This document shows, one piece after another, positions 17,788 through 26,337 of a DNA stretch of 64,000 nt. The stretch comes from UBA1181 sp045617845. GTDB lineage: Bacteria; Bacteroidota; Bacteroidia; Bacteroidales; Paludibacteraceae. A program made the translations under genes and the position numbers. Where the stretch lies: NCBI GenBank assembly GCA_045617845.1, contig JAZLJL010000004.1, positions 1 through 64,000 on the forward strand, given 5' to 3'. Every line of letters begins with the position of its first letter. Position 1 is the first letter of the stretch. Below the pieces are notes generated by a model that saw only the letters and a program-made list of their open reading frames with translations, was not told the origin of the DNA and made no database searches.

Positions 17788-19800
17788 ATGACCGAAGAAC
17801 TCAACGAACAGCAGCGCAAAGCTGTGGAATTTGATGGCAAGCATCTCTTGGTGTTGGCTGGTGCGGGAACGGGAAAGACCCGTACCATCATCGCGCGTGC
17901 GAAACATCTCATCCAACATGGGGTGCCCGCTAGCCGTATCCTTATTCTCAGTTTTACCCGTAAGTCGGCGCGCGAAATCGTGGAGCGCATCAAGTGCGAG
18001 ATCGGCGGCCTCTCCATCGAGGGGTTGCGCGGACAGACGTTCCACTCGTGGTGCATGGATATCATCATGAATAATCCGAAGGTCTTTATGCACCATGAAT
18101 ATACGCTCCTTGACGAGGATGACCGTGAGAGCTGTATCAAGCTGCTTTGCGGGAAGGGGCTCAAGGACAAGGAGCATCATGTGGTTAAACCGGCTTCTGT
18201 CTTGGAGGTCTACTCTTTCGCCATCAACGCGCGCTGCAGCCTCTCAGAGGCGATGCGCATGAAACTCTATGATAATGCGGCGAAGGATGATGTTTCGGTC
18301 AATAAGAGCATTGAACTGAATAAGCCTGTCTATGAGGATGTCATCAAACGCTACATGGCCTATAAGACCGTGCATAAGTATATGGATTATGATGATATCC
18401 TGAACGTGGTCTCCAAGGGCTTGATGAAAAACGCTGACGCCCGTCGTTTCGTGGCGGGACGTTATGACCATATTTTGGTGGACGAGATGCAGGACACGAA
18501 TCCTTTGCAGTATGAGTTGCTGGGCTCGTTCTTCGATTCGTCGCATCTCTTTTGCGTGGGTGACGACGCCCAGAGCATCTATGCTTTCCGTGGCGCCGAT
18601 TTCAAGACGATGCACCATTTCACCGAAGTGGTGCCCAACGCCCAAGTGATGAAACTGACGATTAACTACCGCTCGACCCAAGAGATCCTGGATCTCTCCA
18701 ACTGGGTGCTCCGCCGCTCTCCGCTGAACTATGACAAGGATTTGGAGGCGGCCCGTGGTAGGGGCGCTAAGCCGGTTATGGTGACGTGCGGCAACGAGTG
18801 GGACGAGGCGAACGACGTGACGGAGAAGATCAAGCGTAGCCTCTCCGAGAAGGGGGCTAAGTTCTCTGATAATATGGTGCTTTCCCGCTCGCTCTATGGT
18901 TTGCGTACCGTGGAGTCGCAGTGTATCGCGAAGAAGATTCCTTACGTGATTTTCGGCGGCGTGGGCTTGATGCAGTCTAAGCATGTGCGCGATGTGGTCT
19001 CGCCTATGCGTATCGTGGCGAACTATAAGGATGAGCTTGCGTGGATGCGTTACCTGCTTCTTTGGCGTGGTATCGGTGAGGTCTCCGCTTCCCGAATCAT
19101 CAACAACGTGATTGAGGAGGAGTCGCTGGATAAGTGTCTCGATAAGCTGGCGGGCAATGGCTTGCAGGCGGAGATTACCCAGACGCTTCGCAACATCAGT
19201 TCCATGCAGTTCTCTCCTTCCAAGGCGATCGCTAAAACGCTTGAGACCATGGAGGAACGCTTGAAGGAGCTTTACAAGGAGGAGTGGAAGTGGCGTAGAC
19301 AGGATTTCGATATCTTGCAGGAGGTGGCGCTCGGGACGAACGGTATCCAGGAGTTTGTCTCGGAGTATGTGCTGGATCCTAAGCTGGAGACGACCGTCAA
19401 ACAGGGGGAGAGTGGTCCGGAGGACGCTTGCGTGCTGACGACCATACACTCCGCTAAGGGCTTGGAAGCGAATATCTGCTATTTGCTGAAGGCTTCACCG
19501 GCTTCTTTCCCTACGAGCCGTTCCATCGAGACGGGCGAGGATGCTGTCGAGGAGGAGCGTCGCTGCCTCTATGTGGCGCTTACGCGTGCTAAGGATGAGT
19601 TGCATATCTATCGCAACGTCCTCTCCATCCATGTGGACGAGCATTCGGAGGACCCTGCGGAGTGCCGCTATTTCTTCAACGCCTTGCCTGACGACCTGAT
19701 CGTCAAGGAGGTGACCCGCACCGCGCGACTGAATCCTGACTTCGAATATCATGGCGAGGTGGTCGGTACGGATGTGGCGGACGATTTCGACTTCGGTTGA
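17788..19800 (+). CDS. UvrD/Rep-family ATP-dependent DNA helicase
   Basis: A 670-residue superfamily 1A helicase. Motifs in order: Q motif (LNEQQRKAVEF), Walker A GAGTGKT at about 25-31, motif Ia ILILSFTRKSAREI, Walker B HILVDEMQDTNPLQY (DEMQD in place of DExQD), motif III VGDDAQSIYAFRGAD, motif IV NYRST, motif V TIHSAKGLEA and motif VI RRCLYVALTRAKDEL. Such enzymes unwind DNA 3' to 5' in repair and recombination. Its own promoter lies just upstream. It follows the DprA-like gene by 113 bp. Confidence 0.9.
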   Translation: MTEELNEQQRKAVEFDGKHLLVLAGAGTGKTRTIIARAKHLIQHGVPASRILILSFTRKSAREIVERIKCEIGGLSIEGLRGQTFHSWCMDIIMNNPKVFMHHEYTLLDEDDRESCIKLLCGKGLKDKEHHVVKPASVLEVYSFAINARCSLSEAMRMKLYDNAAKDDVSVNKSIELNKPVYEDVIKRYMAYKTVHKYMDYDDILNVVSKGLMKNADARRFVAGRYDHILVDEMQDTNPLQYELLGSFFDSSHLFCVGDDAQSIYAFRGADFKTMHHFTEVVPNAQVMKLTINYRSTQEILDLSNWVLRRSPLNYDKDLEAARGRGAKPVMVTCGNEWDEANDVTEKIKRSLSEKGAKFSDNMVLSRSLYGLRTVESQCIAKKIPYVIFGGVGLMQSKHVRDVVSPMRIVANYKDELAWMRYLLLWRGIGEVSASRIINNVIEEESLDKCLDKLAGNGLQAEITQTLRNISSMQFSPSKAIAKTLETMEERLKELYKEEWKWRRQDFDILQEVALGTNGIQEFVSEYVLDPKLETTVKQGESGPEDACVLTTIHSAKGLEANICYLLKASPASFPTSRSIETGEDAVEEERRCLYVALTRAKDELHIYRNVLSIHVDEHSEDPAECRYFFNALPDDLIVKEVTRTARLNPDFEYHGEVVGTDVADDFDFG

Positions 19801-19842
19801 TAGTTAAAATGATTTTTAAGTATGAATTTTTTATGATTATAA

Positions 19843-20709
19843 ATGTTTTTGGCAATGAATGAGGTAACAAGTGTTTTGGAAGTCTATGACGTGGTGACGG
19901 CTTCGCGTCGGGTTGTAAGGAAATTCCCTTTTTTGATCGAGGCGCCTAACTGGACGCCGGATGGGAGATGGTTTGTCTATAACTCTAATGGCAGACTCTT
20001 CCGCTTGGCTACTGACGGGATGTCGGAGCCTGAACTGATCGAGTCGGGTATCGCCCAAAAATGCAACAATGATCATGTCGTCTCCGCTGACGGCAAGTAT
20101 ATCGCCGTGAGCCACCATACTGCTGAGGATGGCAACTCCCGCATCTATATTCTTCCTTTCGAGGGCGGCGAGGCGAGGTGCGTCACGCCGCTAGGTCCGA
20201 GCTACCTTCATGGCTGGAGCCCTGATATGCAGTCGATGGCTTATTGCGCCTTCAGAGGCGACGCCCATGTGGTGCATACGATGGACCTGAATTCGGGTAA
20301 GGAGATGGCGCATACATCGGGTGTTGACGGATTGAGCGACGGTCCTGAGTATAGTCCGGACGGTAAATACATTTGGTTCAATTGGGTGAAGACGGGTCTG
20401 ATGCAGATCTGGCGTATGCGTGCCGACGGTTCGGAGCAGACGCGGATGACTTTCGACGAAGATATGAACGCATGGTTCGCCCACGTCTCTCCAGACGGGA
20501 AAATGGTTGTCTATATCGCTTATCACAAGGGTGATTTGAAGCCGGACGAGCACTTGCCCAACAAGCATGTGGAGCTTCGTCTGATGCCTGCGGAAGGTGG
20601 CGATCCGAAGACTATCGTGAAACTTTTCGGCGGACAGGGAACCATCAATGTCAACTCTTGGTCGCCCGACAGCAAATGCTTCGCTTTCGTGAGCTACGAA
20701 GTAAATTAA
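19843..20709 (+). CDS. TolB-like beta-propeller protein
   Basis: A 288-residue protein built of WD40-like/PD40 blades: APNWTPDGRWFVYNSNG, VVSADGKYIAVSHH, LHGWSPDMQSMAYCA, PEYSPDGKYIWFNW, VSPDGKMVVYIAYH and NSWSPDSKCFAFVSY. No signal peptide is visible, unlike TolB itself, so it is predicted to be cytoplasmic. It may be a carbohydrate- or protein-binding propeller. An alternative start is the ATG at 19855. Confidence 0.8.
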   Translation: MFLAMNEVTSVLEVYDVVTASRRVVRKFPFLIEAPNWTPDGRWFVYNSNGRLFRLATDGMSEPELIESGIAQKCNNDHVVSADGKYIAVSHHTAEDGNSRIYILPFEGGEARCVTPLGPSYLHGWSPDMQSMAYCAFRGDAHVVHTMDLNSGKEMAHTSGVDGLSDGPEYSPDGKYIWFNWVKTGLMQIWRMRADGSEQTRMTFDEDMNAWFAHVSPDGKMVVYIAYHKGDLKPDEHLPNKHVELRLMPAEGGDPKTIVKLFGGQGTINVNSWSPDSKCFAFVSYEVN

Positions 20710-20759
20710 GAGTTAAGAATTAAAAATTAAGATGGAATAGGCTACATTGTTAGGCGTTT

Positions 20760-20803
20760 AGTGTCGGAGGAAGGTTTGGTGATAAATCTTTATTTCCGAC
20801 ACT
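20760..20803 (+). terminator. probable terminator after the propeller gene
   Basis: A 9-bp inverted repeat, agtgtcgga (20760-20768) with tccgacact (20795-20803), encloses a 26-nt loop and is followed by T-rich sequence. The long loop makes this weaker than the other terminators. Confidence 0.5.
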
Positions 20804-20982
20804 TTCATTTTTATTCCTTTTTTCGTTGTCTTTTATATCATTTTATTTAAATTTGACTTTGAAATGCTCATAATTAGTATTTTTTTTGGCGTTTGGAATT
20901 CCATAGTGGAATTTCTCTTTTATAATAACCGTATAAATTATTATTGCTTTTATCAATATATTTTAAATTTTTATTAAGCGTA

Positions 20983-22716
20983 ATGAAAGATATAAATTCT
21001 CTGACAATTACAAATGTTGTGATTGGTATATTTCTGTTGTTAGGAATTAACGTCTATGCTGTAAGTCCATGCAATGAACTCACCACATTAAGTGGCGGAA
21101 TTGTTCTCTCAGACACTATTGTAAATGGAGATACAGAAACGGGCTACTATTATTCTATATGGCATGAAGCTGACAATGGTGGAGAATTAACACTTTATCC
21201 TAAGGATGCATGTTTTAAAGCATCCTGGAATGAAAAAGGAGAGTTTTATGCGGGTGTAGGTAAGTCTTTTAATGATTCTTTTCCCCAATGGGATCAGTTG
21301 GGTGGAGATTTAATAGTAAATTTCGCCTTTGAAAAATCAGGAGATGACGGGGGCTCTTTTTCGTATATTGGTATTGAAGGATTCATGAAGGATCCTGTGA
21401 TACAATGGAATATTATAGAAGACTGGATGAGTGATATCGACACATTTAAATTAGACGAATCGTTTGTGAGAAAAGGTCAGATTATTGTTGAAGGTGATGT
21501 CTATGATATTTGGACAAAAACGGGTTTTCAAAATTCTGTAATGTCTGTTCGTCAGACACGACGTCAGTGTGGAACGATTAACATATCTGAACATTTCAGA
21601 CAATGGGAAAAAATGGATGTTAATCTGAATTTTTTATCTCAGGCTCTAATTTGTGTTGATGCAAATGATGGCGTTGGTTCTGTCGATTTCTCTTATGCTA
21701 CTATGGAAATAATTCCAAGAGATGAAAGTGAGGAGGATTCATTGTCAATAGAAAACGAGAAATTTCCTTGGGGCGATACTACAACTATCAAGCAAGGTGC
21801 AATTGTCGTTACGGAAACTTCGACAAAGGAAATTGATAACGGATATGGGTATGAACTTTACCAAGATAATCCGACAGGAGGTATGATTGTTTATGGAGGA
21901 GAAGACGATTGCGCCTTTAAGGCAGGATGGGAAAAATCAGGTGATTTCTTAGCTCAAGTAGGTTATTATGACAAACAAGCGTCAAAAACGTATTCTGAAT
22001 TAGGTGAAATCACTGCTGATTACGAATATACGAGATCAGGAAGTTCTGTAAGTTATTCTTATATCGGAATTCATGGATATACATTATTCCCATCCACGGA
22101 GTATTATATTGTGGAAGATTTTTTTGAACCCAGGTTTAATGTTTTTTCAGCGTTTACAGAAATCGGTTCTTATGATTTGGATGATGCGACTTATACTCTT
22201 TATAGACACATTTATCAAGTATTAGACATTACGGGTGTGTCAACAAAACATGAAATATATGCTGTAAGGTCTACACCTCGCACTAGTGCTCACGTTTCAA
22301 TATCAGAACATTTTAAAAAATGGGAAGAGTTCGGGGATACTTTAGGTAAACTCAGTAGTTGTATGATCAGTTGCGAAGTTTATGGAGGAAATGGAACTAT
22401 TGAATATACCAAAGCAACCATGTCGTGGAGCGGACAAGATCGTGAAAATGGCGCACTATCTGTGATAGACGGGACTGAATCTCTTAAAGAGGGAAATAGT
22501 GAATTTGTTATTTCACCTAATCCTGCGGAAAATTTCTTTGTGGTCAAGAGTGTGTTGGATATCTATTCCATCGAAATCTTCAATGAAATAGGTCAGTCTG
22601 TTTGCCGACAAAACAATGGAGATGCGGTTGGTTTCTTTTTACCAGCTGGATTATATTGGGTGAAAATCATCTCTACTGAAGGTGTCCAATCTGTTCGGAA
22701 ATTAATAGTGAAGTGA
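20983..22716 (+). CDS. T9SS-exported protein with two tandem GH11 xylanase-like modules
   Basis: A 577-residue protein: signal peptide (about 1-27, GIFLLLGINVYA), two GH11 (endo-1,4-beta-xylanase) modules and a type A T9SS sorting domain (about 500-577, FVISPNPAENFFVVKS ... LPAGLYWVKI). GH11 landmarks appear in both modules: GYYYSIW / GYGYELY, DVYDIWTKT / ATYTLYRHI, and MSVRQTRRQCGTINISEHF / YAVRSTPRTSAHVSISEHF. In module 2 the nucleophile is Glu373 (STEYYIVED) and the acid/base is Glu465 (ISCEVYGGNG), 92 apart as in active GH11 enzymes. In module 1 the matching residues are Gln141 (VIQWNIIED) and Asp226 (ICVDANDG), so this copy is probably inactive and may bind xylan. Start: the ATG at 20983 begins the signal peptide; an ATG-less frame extends to 20944. 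Confidence 0.88.
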   Translation: MKDINSLTITNVVIGIFLLLGINVYAVSPCNELTTLSGGIVLSDTIVNGDTETGYYYSIWHEADNGGELTLYPKDACFKASWNEKGEFYAGVGKSFNDSFPQWDQLGGDLIVNFAFEKSGDDGGSFSYIGIEGFMKDPVIQWNIIEDWMSDIDTFKLDESFVRKGQIIVEGDVYDIWTKTGFQNSVMSVRQTRRQCGTINISEHFRQWEKMDVNLNFLSQALICVDANDGVGSVDFSYATMEIIPRDESEEDSLSIENEKFPWGDTTTIKQGAIVVTETSTKEIDNGYGYELYQDNPTGGMIVYGGEDDCAFKAGWEKSGDFLAQVGYYDKQASKTYSELGEITADYEYTRSGSSVSYSYIGIHGYTLFPSTEYYIVEDFFEPRFNVFSAFTEIGSYDLDDATYTLYRHIYQVLDITGVSTKHEIYAVRSTPRTSAHVSISEHFKKWEEFGDTLGKLSSCMISCEVYGGNGTIEYTKATMSWSGQDRENGALSVIDGTESLKEGNSEFVISPNPAENFFVVKSVLDIYSIEIFNEIGQSVCRQNNGDAVGFFLPAGLYWVKIISTEGVQSVRKLIVK

Positions 22717-23007
22717 AAAATGCTTGCCAGACGATAGTGTGTTCGCATAACCCTGATAAGTTGTTCGTCAATGCCCTCTCCCTGGTATGGAAATTTGACT
22801 GCTATTAGGTTCGGTACTTTTGCGGAAACGTATGCTTTTTTGTTTGGAAGTTGAGACTAGCGACAAAATAAGTCCGTTTTTACTTATAGTTGTTTGTATT
22901 CCCCATGATTGACTAAAAAGTTAATTTAAAACTGAAATGATCAGACGCGTAAAATACCTCTTCCCCTTTTAGAAATAATCAAGTGGATGTCCTCTCCATC
23001 TTGTCTT
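22717..23007. other. intergenic region with an orphan promoter-like motif
   Basis: This gap separates convergent genes. It holds TTTG (22794-22797) and TACTTTTG (22815-22822) with a 17-bp spacer, pointing plus, but no coding frame follows before the minus-strand gene. I see no clear terminator. It may be a decayed promoter or drive a small RNA. Confidence 0.3.
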
Positions 23008-23382
23008 TTATGCGTTCCTCGCCTTCTTGAGCATCACCTCCAAAATATCTTCGTCGTCGATGTCGAATGTGTCGAAATCCGTGAATTCGTCATCGTATTC
23101 TGCGGTAGGGGATATCGTGAAGCATCTGACCTCTTCCGTGTCGGTATATAGTTCCAGGGAGATGTTGCAACCGCTCAGTTCACTTGCTTCGTCGCCTTCG
23201 CCCTCTTCGATGTATTCTTCGAAGCATTCGTCGATGTCCTCTCCTGTGATGTCGTTGAATAGTTGTCTGCCTTCCTCTATATCCACGTTGATGTAGTATG
23301 CGGTCACCTCTCTGCCGTTCTCCGCGATGAATCTATCCGTTTCGTCTATCTCCGCATTCTTGATAATGTTTGCACTCTTCAT
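23008..23382 (-). CDS. acidic hypothetical protein
   Basis: A 124-residue, strongly acidic protein with clusters such as DIDECFEEYIEEGEGDEASE and DDEFTDFDTFDIDDEDI. It has no signal peptide or membrane helix, and no family is recognised. The high Asp/Glu content could reflect a DNA-mimic or chaperone-like role, but nothing in the context supports a specific one. It is monocistronic. Confidence 0.65.
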   Translation of the reverse strand: MKSANIIKNAEIDETDRFIAENGREVTAYYINVDIEEGRQLFNDITGEDIDECFEEYIEEGEGDEASELSGCNISLELYTDTEEVRCFTISPTAEYDDEFTDFDTFDIDDEDILEVMLKKARNA

Positions 23383-23569
23383 ATATTCTGTTGTGTTTTT
23401 ATGATAATTAGTTTTTCAAATTTATTGATTATTGGTTAAATGACAAATTGTTAATGTGAAATATTGATTTAAAAAAGGGGACCAGCTCATTATTTTGTTT
23501 CTTATGTATGTTTTGTTATATTATTAAATGCTATAAAATCAAAGATTTTGCAGCTGTTTATATGAAATA

Positions 23570-23737
23570 ATGATATCATTATTGCTTTTGAAATGTAAAA
23601 ACAGTCAATTATCCGAGCAGATTATCGAGCAGGTGACGGAGGGCGTGAGCCAGTGGAGCAGCCTTGCTGATGAGTATGGGGTGCCGAAGGATATTAACCA
23701 AGCGATAGAAAAGACGTTGTTGTTGGATTTGAAATAA
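23570..23737 (+). CDS. possible 55-residue small protein
   Basis: An ATG-started frame encodes MISLLLLKCKNSQL followed by SEQIIEQVTEGVSQWSSLAD and GVPKDINQAIEKTLLLDLK. The second half has a protein-like, amphipathic-helix pattern and better codon use than the surrounding AT-rich DNA, so it may be a small gene or the 3' remnant of a larger one. No promoter or family is recognised. The rest of the 23383-23962 gap holds only AT-rich DNA and the minus-strand terminator. Confidence 0.35.
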   Translation: MISLLLLKCKNSQLSEQIIEQVTEGVSQWSSLADEYGVPKDINQAIEKTLLLDLK

Positions 23738-23852
23738 GTATCGGATGATGCGCTTGTGTTGAAATGTATATTGTTATCTTTCTCTCTTGTTTGTGTTGTT
23801 TCCCATCGAACCTCGACGAATATATGTTACTGATATTGAGGCGTGAAAAAAA

Positions 23853-23890
23853 GAGTTCCTGTTATCCTCCCAAGAGGATTACAGGAACTC
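23853..23890 (-). terminator. intrinsic terminator of the first I42-like lipoprotein gene
   Basis: A 17-bp stem with one mismatch (23853-23869 with 23874-23890, 4-nt loop) is followed on the minus strand by a run of seven T. It lies about 70 bp beyond the stop of the minus-strand gene ending at 23963. Confidence 0.8.
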
Positions 23891-23962
23891 GCCAATTTAA
23901 TTTGTGATGTTAGTTGTTTAGTTTGTGTTTACGCACAAATATTGCTAACAACCTTTGGTATA

Positions 23963-24349
23963 TCATTTCTCGAAATGGTGGACGTAAGTGTTCTCCACAT
24001 TCTCTGGATGCCAATTTTCAATGTAATGGAACACTAATGAGTCTGCGCCCTCTTCCTTCGTTTTGAACGTCCAAGTGATGGTGGTCGTTCCGCCGTCCTT
24101 GTCATCATCCATTTCTTCCTTTACGCTGACGGAATCGGCTGCCGCTTCGGCTTTGTTTATCCATACCCAATTGTATGGTATTCCACTTGTGCTTTTAAGT
24201 GTTACTTCAAAGCTCTTTGCCACGAATTCTTGCTCCTCTGGCTTGTCTTTTGGCTCTTCCTCATCGTCATCTCCGCAGCTGAAGAAGCATAAGGAAGCCA
24301 TGATTGTAAATGCCCCTATTAGACATTTTCCCATGTGTTTTTTCTTCAT
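23963..24349 (-). CDS. chagasin-like (I42) protease-inhibitor lipoprotein, copy 1
   Basis: A 128-residue lipoprotein: lipobox FFSC (Cys25) then GDDDEEEPKDKPEEQE. The mature domain fits the I42 chagasin/inhibitor-of-cysteine-peptidase pattern: a first loop STSGIPYNW (usual NPTTGYxW), a GG-containing loop DKDGGTT before TWTFKTKEEGADSLVFHY, and a third loop ENWHP (usual RPW). The family blocks papain-like cysteine proteases through these three loops. It is nearly identical at its N-terminal 50 residues and C-terminus to the copy at 24444-24827. The I42 assignment is from motif order, not from a search. Confidence 0.65.
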   Translation of the reverse strand: MKKKHMGKCLIGAFTIMASLCFFSCGDDDEEEPKDKPEEQEFVAKSFEVTLKSTSGIPYNWVWINKAEAAADSVSVKEEMDDDKDGGTTTITWTFKTKEEGADSLVFHYIENWHPENVENTYVHHFEK

Positions 24350-24443
24350 TTCTTAATTTTTTAATTGTGTTAGTTTGTAATGTGTGTTGTTTGTTAATCT
24401 TGTTGTGCTTACTCCCAAATTTTACTGACTATCATGGGGTAAA

Positions 24444-24827
24444 TCATTTCTCGAAATGGTGGACGTAAGTGTTCTCCACATTGTCTGGTTCCCATGGTTG
24501 CATGTAGTGGAAGACCAAAGAATCCGCACCTTCCTTTTTGGTTTGGAATTCCCAGACGTGCGTCGTCTTGCCACCAACTTTCCCGTCGTCGTAATAATCA
24601 TGTCTTACAGAATCGGCTGCCGCTTCGGCTTTGTTCATCCATACCCATTCGAAACCTGATCCGCTTGTGCTTTCTAATGTTACTTCGAAACTCTTTGCCA
24701 CGAATTCTTGCTCCTCTGGCTTGTTTTTTGGCTCTTCCTCATCGTCATCTCCGCAGCTGAAGAAGCATAAGGAAGCCATGATTGTAAATGCCCCTATTAG
24801 ACATTTTCCCATGTGTTTTTTCTTCAT
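24444..24827 (-). CDS. chagasin-like (I42) protease-inhibitor lipoprotein, copy 2
   Basis: A 127-residue paralog of the previous entry with the same signal peptide and lipobox (Cys25). The predicted loops read STSGSGFEW (53-61), GKVGGKT (82-88) and MQPWEP (109-114); the last two are closer to the canonical GxGG and RPW of I42 inhibitors than in copy 1. Flanking sequences (aatcatttctcgaaatggt at the 3' side, the start-proximal leader at the 5' side) are also repeated, showing a recent tandem duplication of the whole unit. It lies upstream of copy 1 by 94 bp in the same direction. Confidence 0.7.
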   Translation of the reverse strand: MKKKHMGKCLIGAFTIMASLCFFSCGDDDEEEPKNKPEEQEFVAKSFEVTLESTSGSGFEWVWMNKAEAAADSVRHDYYDDGKVGGKTTHVWEFQTKKEGADSLVFHYMQPWEPDNVENTYVHHFEK

Positions 24828-24963
24828 TTCTTAGATTTTTAATTGTGTTAGTCTTAATACAAATATAAAAAATATTTTTTTAAATGTTATAATATAATTT
24901 AAAATATATTCTAATATATCATTGTTGTGTGTGAATATATTCTATTATCGTGGCTGGTGATGA

Positions 24964-25003
24964 ATAAAAAAAGAGCACAGACGAATTGTCGTATGTGCTC
25001 TTT
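24964..25003 (-). terminator. intrinsic terminator of the HD-hydrolase gene pair
   Basis: A 9-bp outer stem (24971-24979 with 24994-25002) with inner pairing and a minus-strand T run lies just beyond the stop at 25025. Confidence 0.75.
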
Positions 25004-25024
25004 ATGGTTGGGAATGAGTTTTTT

Positions 25025-25648
25025 CTATTGCATCTCCTCATAAAACTCGTTCAGAAAGTCGCTTAAGAAAGCGGAGCGTTTCTTGGCGAGTTCTTTGCCT
25101 GTCTGCGTGTGCATCAGCTCTTCCAGTTTCAGCAGCTTGTCGTAGAAGTGGGATAGGGTGGTGTCGGTGGAATGGTTCCATCTACATTCCCCATTAATCC
25201 TTTTCAGGTTTTCCTCTTCGTAGAACGCTCTGCCTTTGGTTGTCCCGTATTCGATGGTGCGGATAATTCCGATGGCGCCTAAGGCGTCCAGACGGTCCGC
25301 ATCCCGTACGATCATTGCGTTGAGGCTCTTCAGCGGACGGTTTTCTCCTCCGTTGAAGGAGATGTTTTGTATGATATACGATACTTCTTCAATCTCACTG
25401 GACGAGAAACCCTGTTCTCCAAGGAATTGTTCCACTTTCCGAATCTGTGCTTCCACGTCGGTGAATAGCTTCTTGTCGATGCAGTCATGCAACCATGCGG
25501 CGGCGAGTACGATTTGGGGGTCGCCGCCCTCCTTCCCCATGATTTTCATGGCGTTACGGACTACACGTTCCGCATGTTGGTGGTTGTGGCCACTATGGTC
25601 GGACGAGAGCTCGTGTGCGACGTATTGCCGTATATCTTCCCATTCCAT
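25025..25648 (-). CDS. HD-domain phosphohydrolase (YedJ-like)
   Basis: A 207-residue HD-superfamily protein. Metal ligands are visible: GHNHQHAERV (His), AAAWLHDCID (HD) and IVRDADRLDALGAIGIIRT (Asp). The closing KLLKLEELMHTQTGKELAKKR is typical of the YedJ-type group. Members cleave phosphomonoesters or nucleotides; the substrate is unknown. It follows the Pro-rich lipoprotein gene by 5 nt, so they form an operon. Confidence 0.85.
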   Translation of the reverse strand: MEWEDIRQYVAHELSSDHSGHNHQHAERVVRNAMKIMGKEGGDPQIVLAAAWLHDCIDKKLFTDVEAQIRKVEQFLGEQGFSSSEIEEVSYIIQNISFNGGENRPLKSLNAMIVRDADRLDALGAIGIIRTIEYGTTKGRAFYEEENLKRINGECRWNHSTDTTLSHFYDKLLKLEELMHTQTGKELAKKRSAFLSDFLNEFYEEMQ

Positions 25649-25653
25649 TCCTT

Positions 25654-26127
25654 TTATCTTCTACCTCCTCCGCTTCTTGCTGGTCTTGATGAACTGTTGC
25701 TCTTTGGACTTGAACTGCTGTTCACGTTCGAATTGGATGGAGATGACGACCTTGAAGGTTGAGACGGTTGCACGTTGCTACGCTGTGGTGTGGAACTGCT
25801 TCTTGTCTGCTGTTGCCTTTGTGGCTCAGTTCGTGTCCCGCTGTTGCGTATGCTGTTCCTTTCAACGTCGCGCACTGTCTTTTTCGCCGGTGCTGGCGGT
25901 GGTGGGGTAGCATGGCCTGGTTTGGGAGGAGCCTGTGGACCTCTTCTCATTTGGTCTATAGGATATTTTTTCGGCGCAGGACCTGGGTGTGGATGTGAAT
26001 AGCGGTAGGTTGGTGCCGGTGCTGGCGGTGGTGGCGTGCTCCTATGGGTATGGGATGACACCACGCACGATGACATCATGAGTGCGAATGCGCACGTAGC
26101 GATGATTCCTGAAAATTTGTGTTCCAT
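25654..26127 (-). CDS. Pro/Ser-rich low-complexity lipoprotein
   Basis: A 157-residue protein with a lipoprotein signal (FALMMSSC, Cys21) and almost wholly low-complexity mature sequence: PPPPAPAP blocks near 33 and 75, then a Gln/Ser/Asn-rich tail (SSSPSNSNVNSSSSPKSNSS) ending in ARSGGGRR. It is probably disordered and may span or coat the envelope. No family is recognised. It is the first gene of a two-gene operon with the HD hydrolase. Confidence 0.7.
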   Translation of the reverse strand: MEHKFSGIIATCAFALMMSSCVVSSHTHRSTPPPPAPAPTYRYSHPHPGPAPKKYPIDQMRRGPQAPPKPGHATPPPPAPAKKTVRDVERNSIRNSGTRTEPQRQQQTRSSSTPQRSNVQPSQPSRSSSPSNSNVNSSSSPKSNSSSRPARSGGGRR

Positions 26128-26286
26128 TTCTTCCTAATTTTAATGTTTAAGTAAATATAATATTTACTTGTGGATTTCTCGCGTTTTTAGGGCAATAATT
26201 CGTGGATATTGTGAAAAAGTGTTACAGAAGCGTTGCGGATAACGTTCCTTTGGATCTATTCTTTCCTTTGGCTCCTCTAAAAACGA

Positions 26287-26318
26287 AAAGAGGGCATATC
26301 ATTTGATATACCCTCTTT
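26287..26318 (-). terminator. intrinsic terminator of the nuo operon
   Basis: A 15-bp stem (26287-26301 with 26304-26318, one G-T pair) lies 20 bp beyond the nuoN stop, with A-rich plus-strand flank giving T residues on the minus strand. Confidence 0.8.
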
Positions 26319-26337
26319 AATGTTGATATCTATGTGG

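Noticed and set aside
18244..19449. 401-codon minus-strand ORF inside the helicase gene
   Set aside because: The helicase motifs are intact on the plus strand; this frame is a codon-bias shadow.
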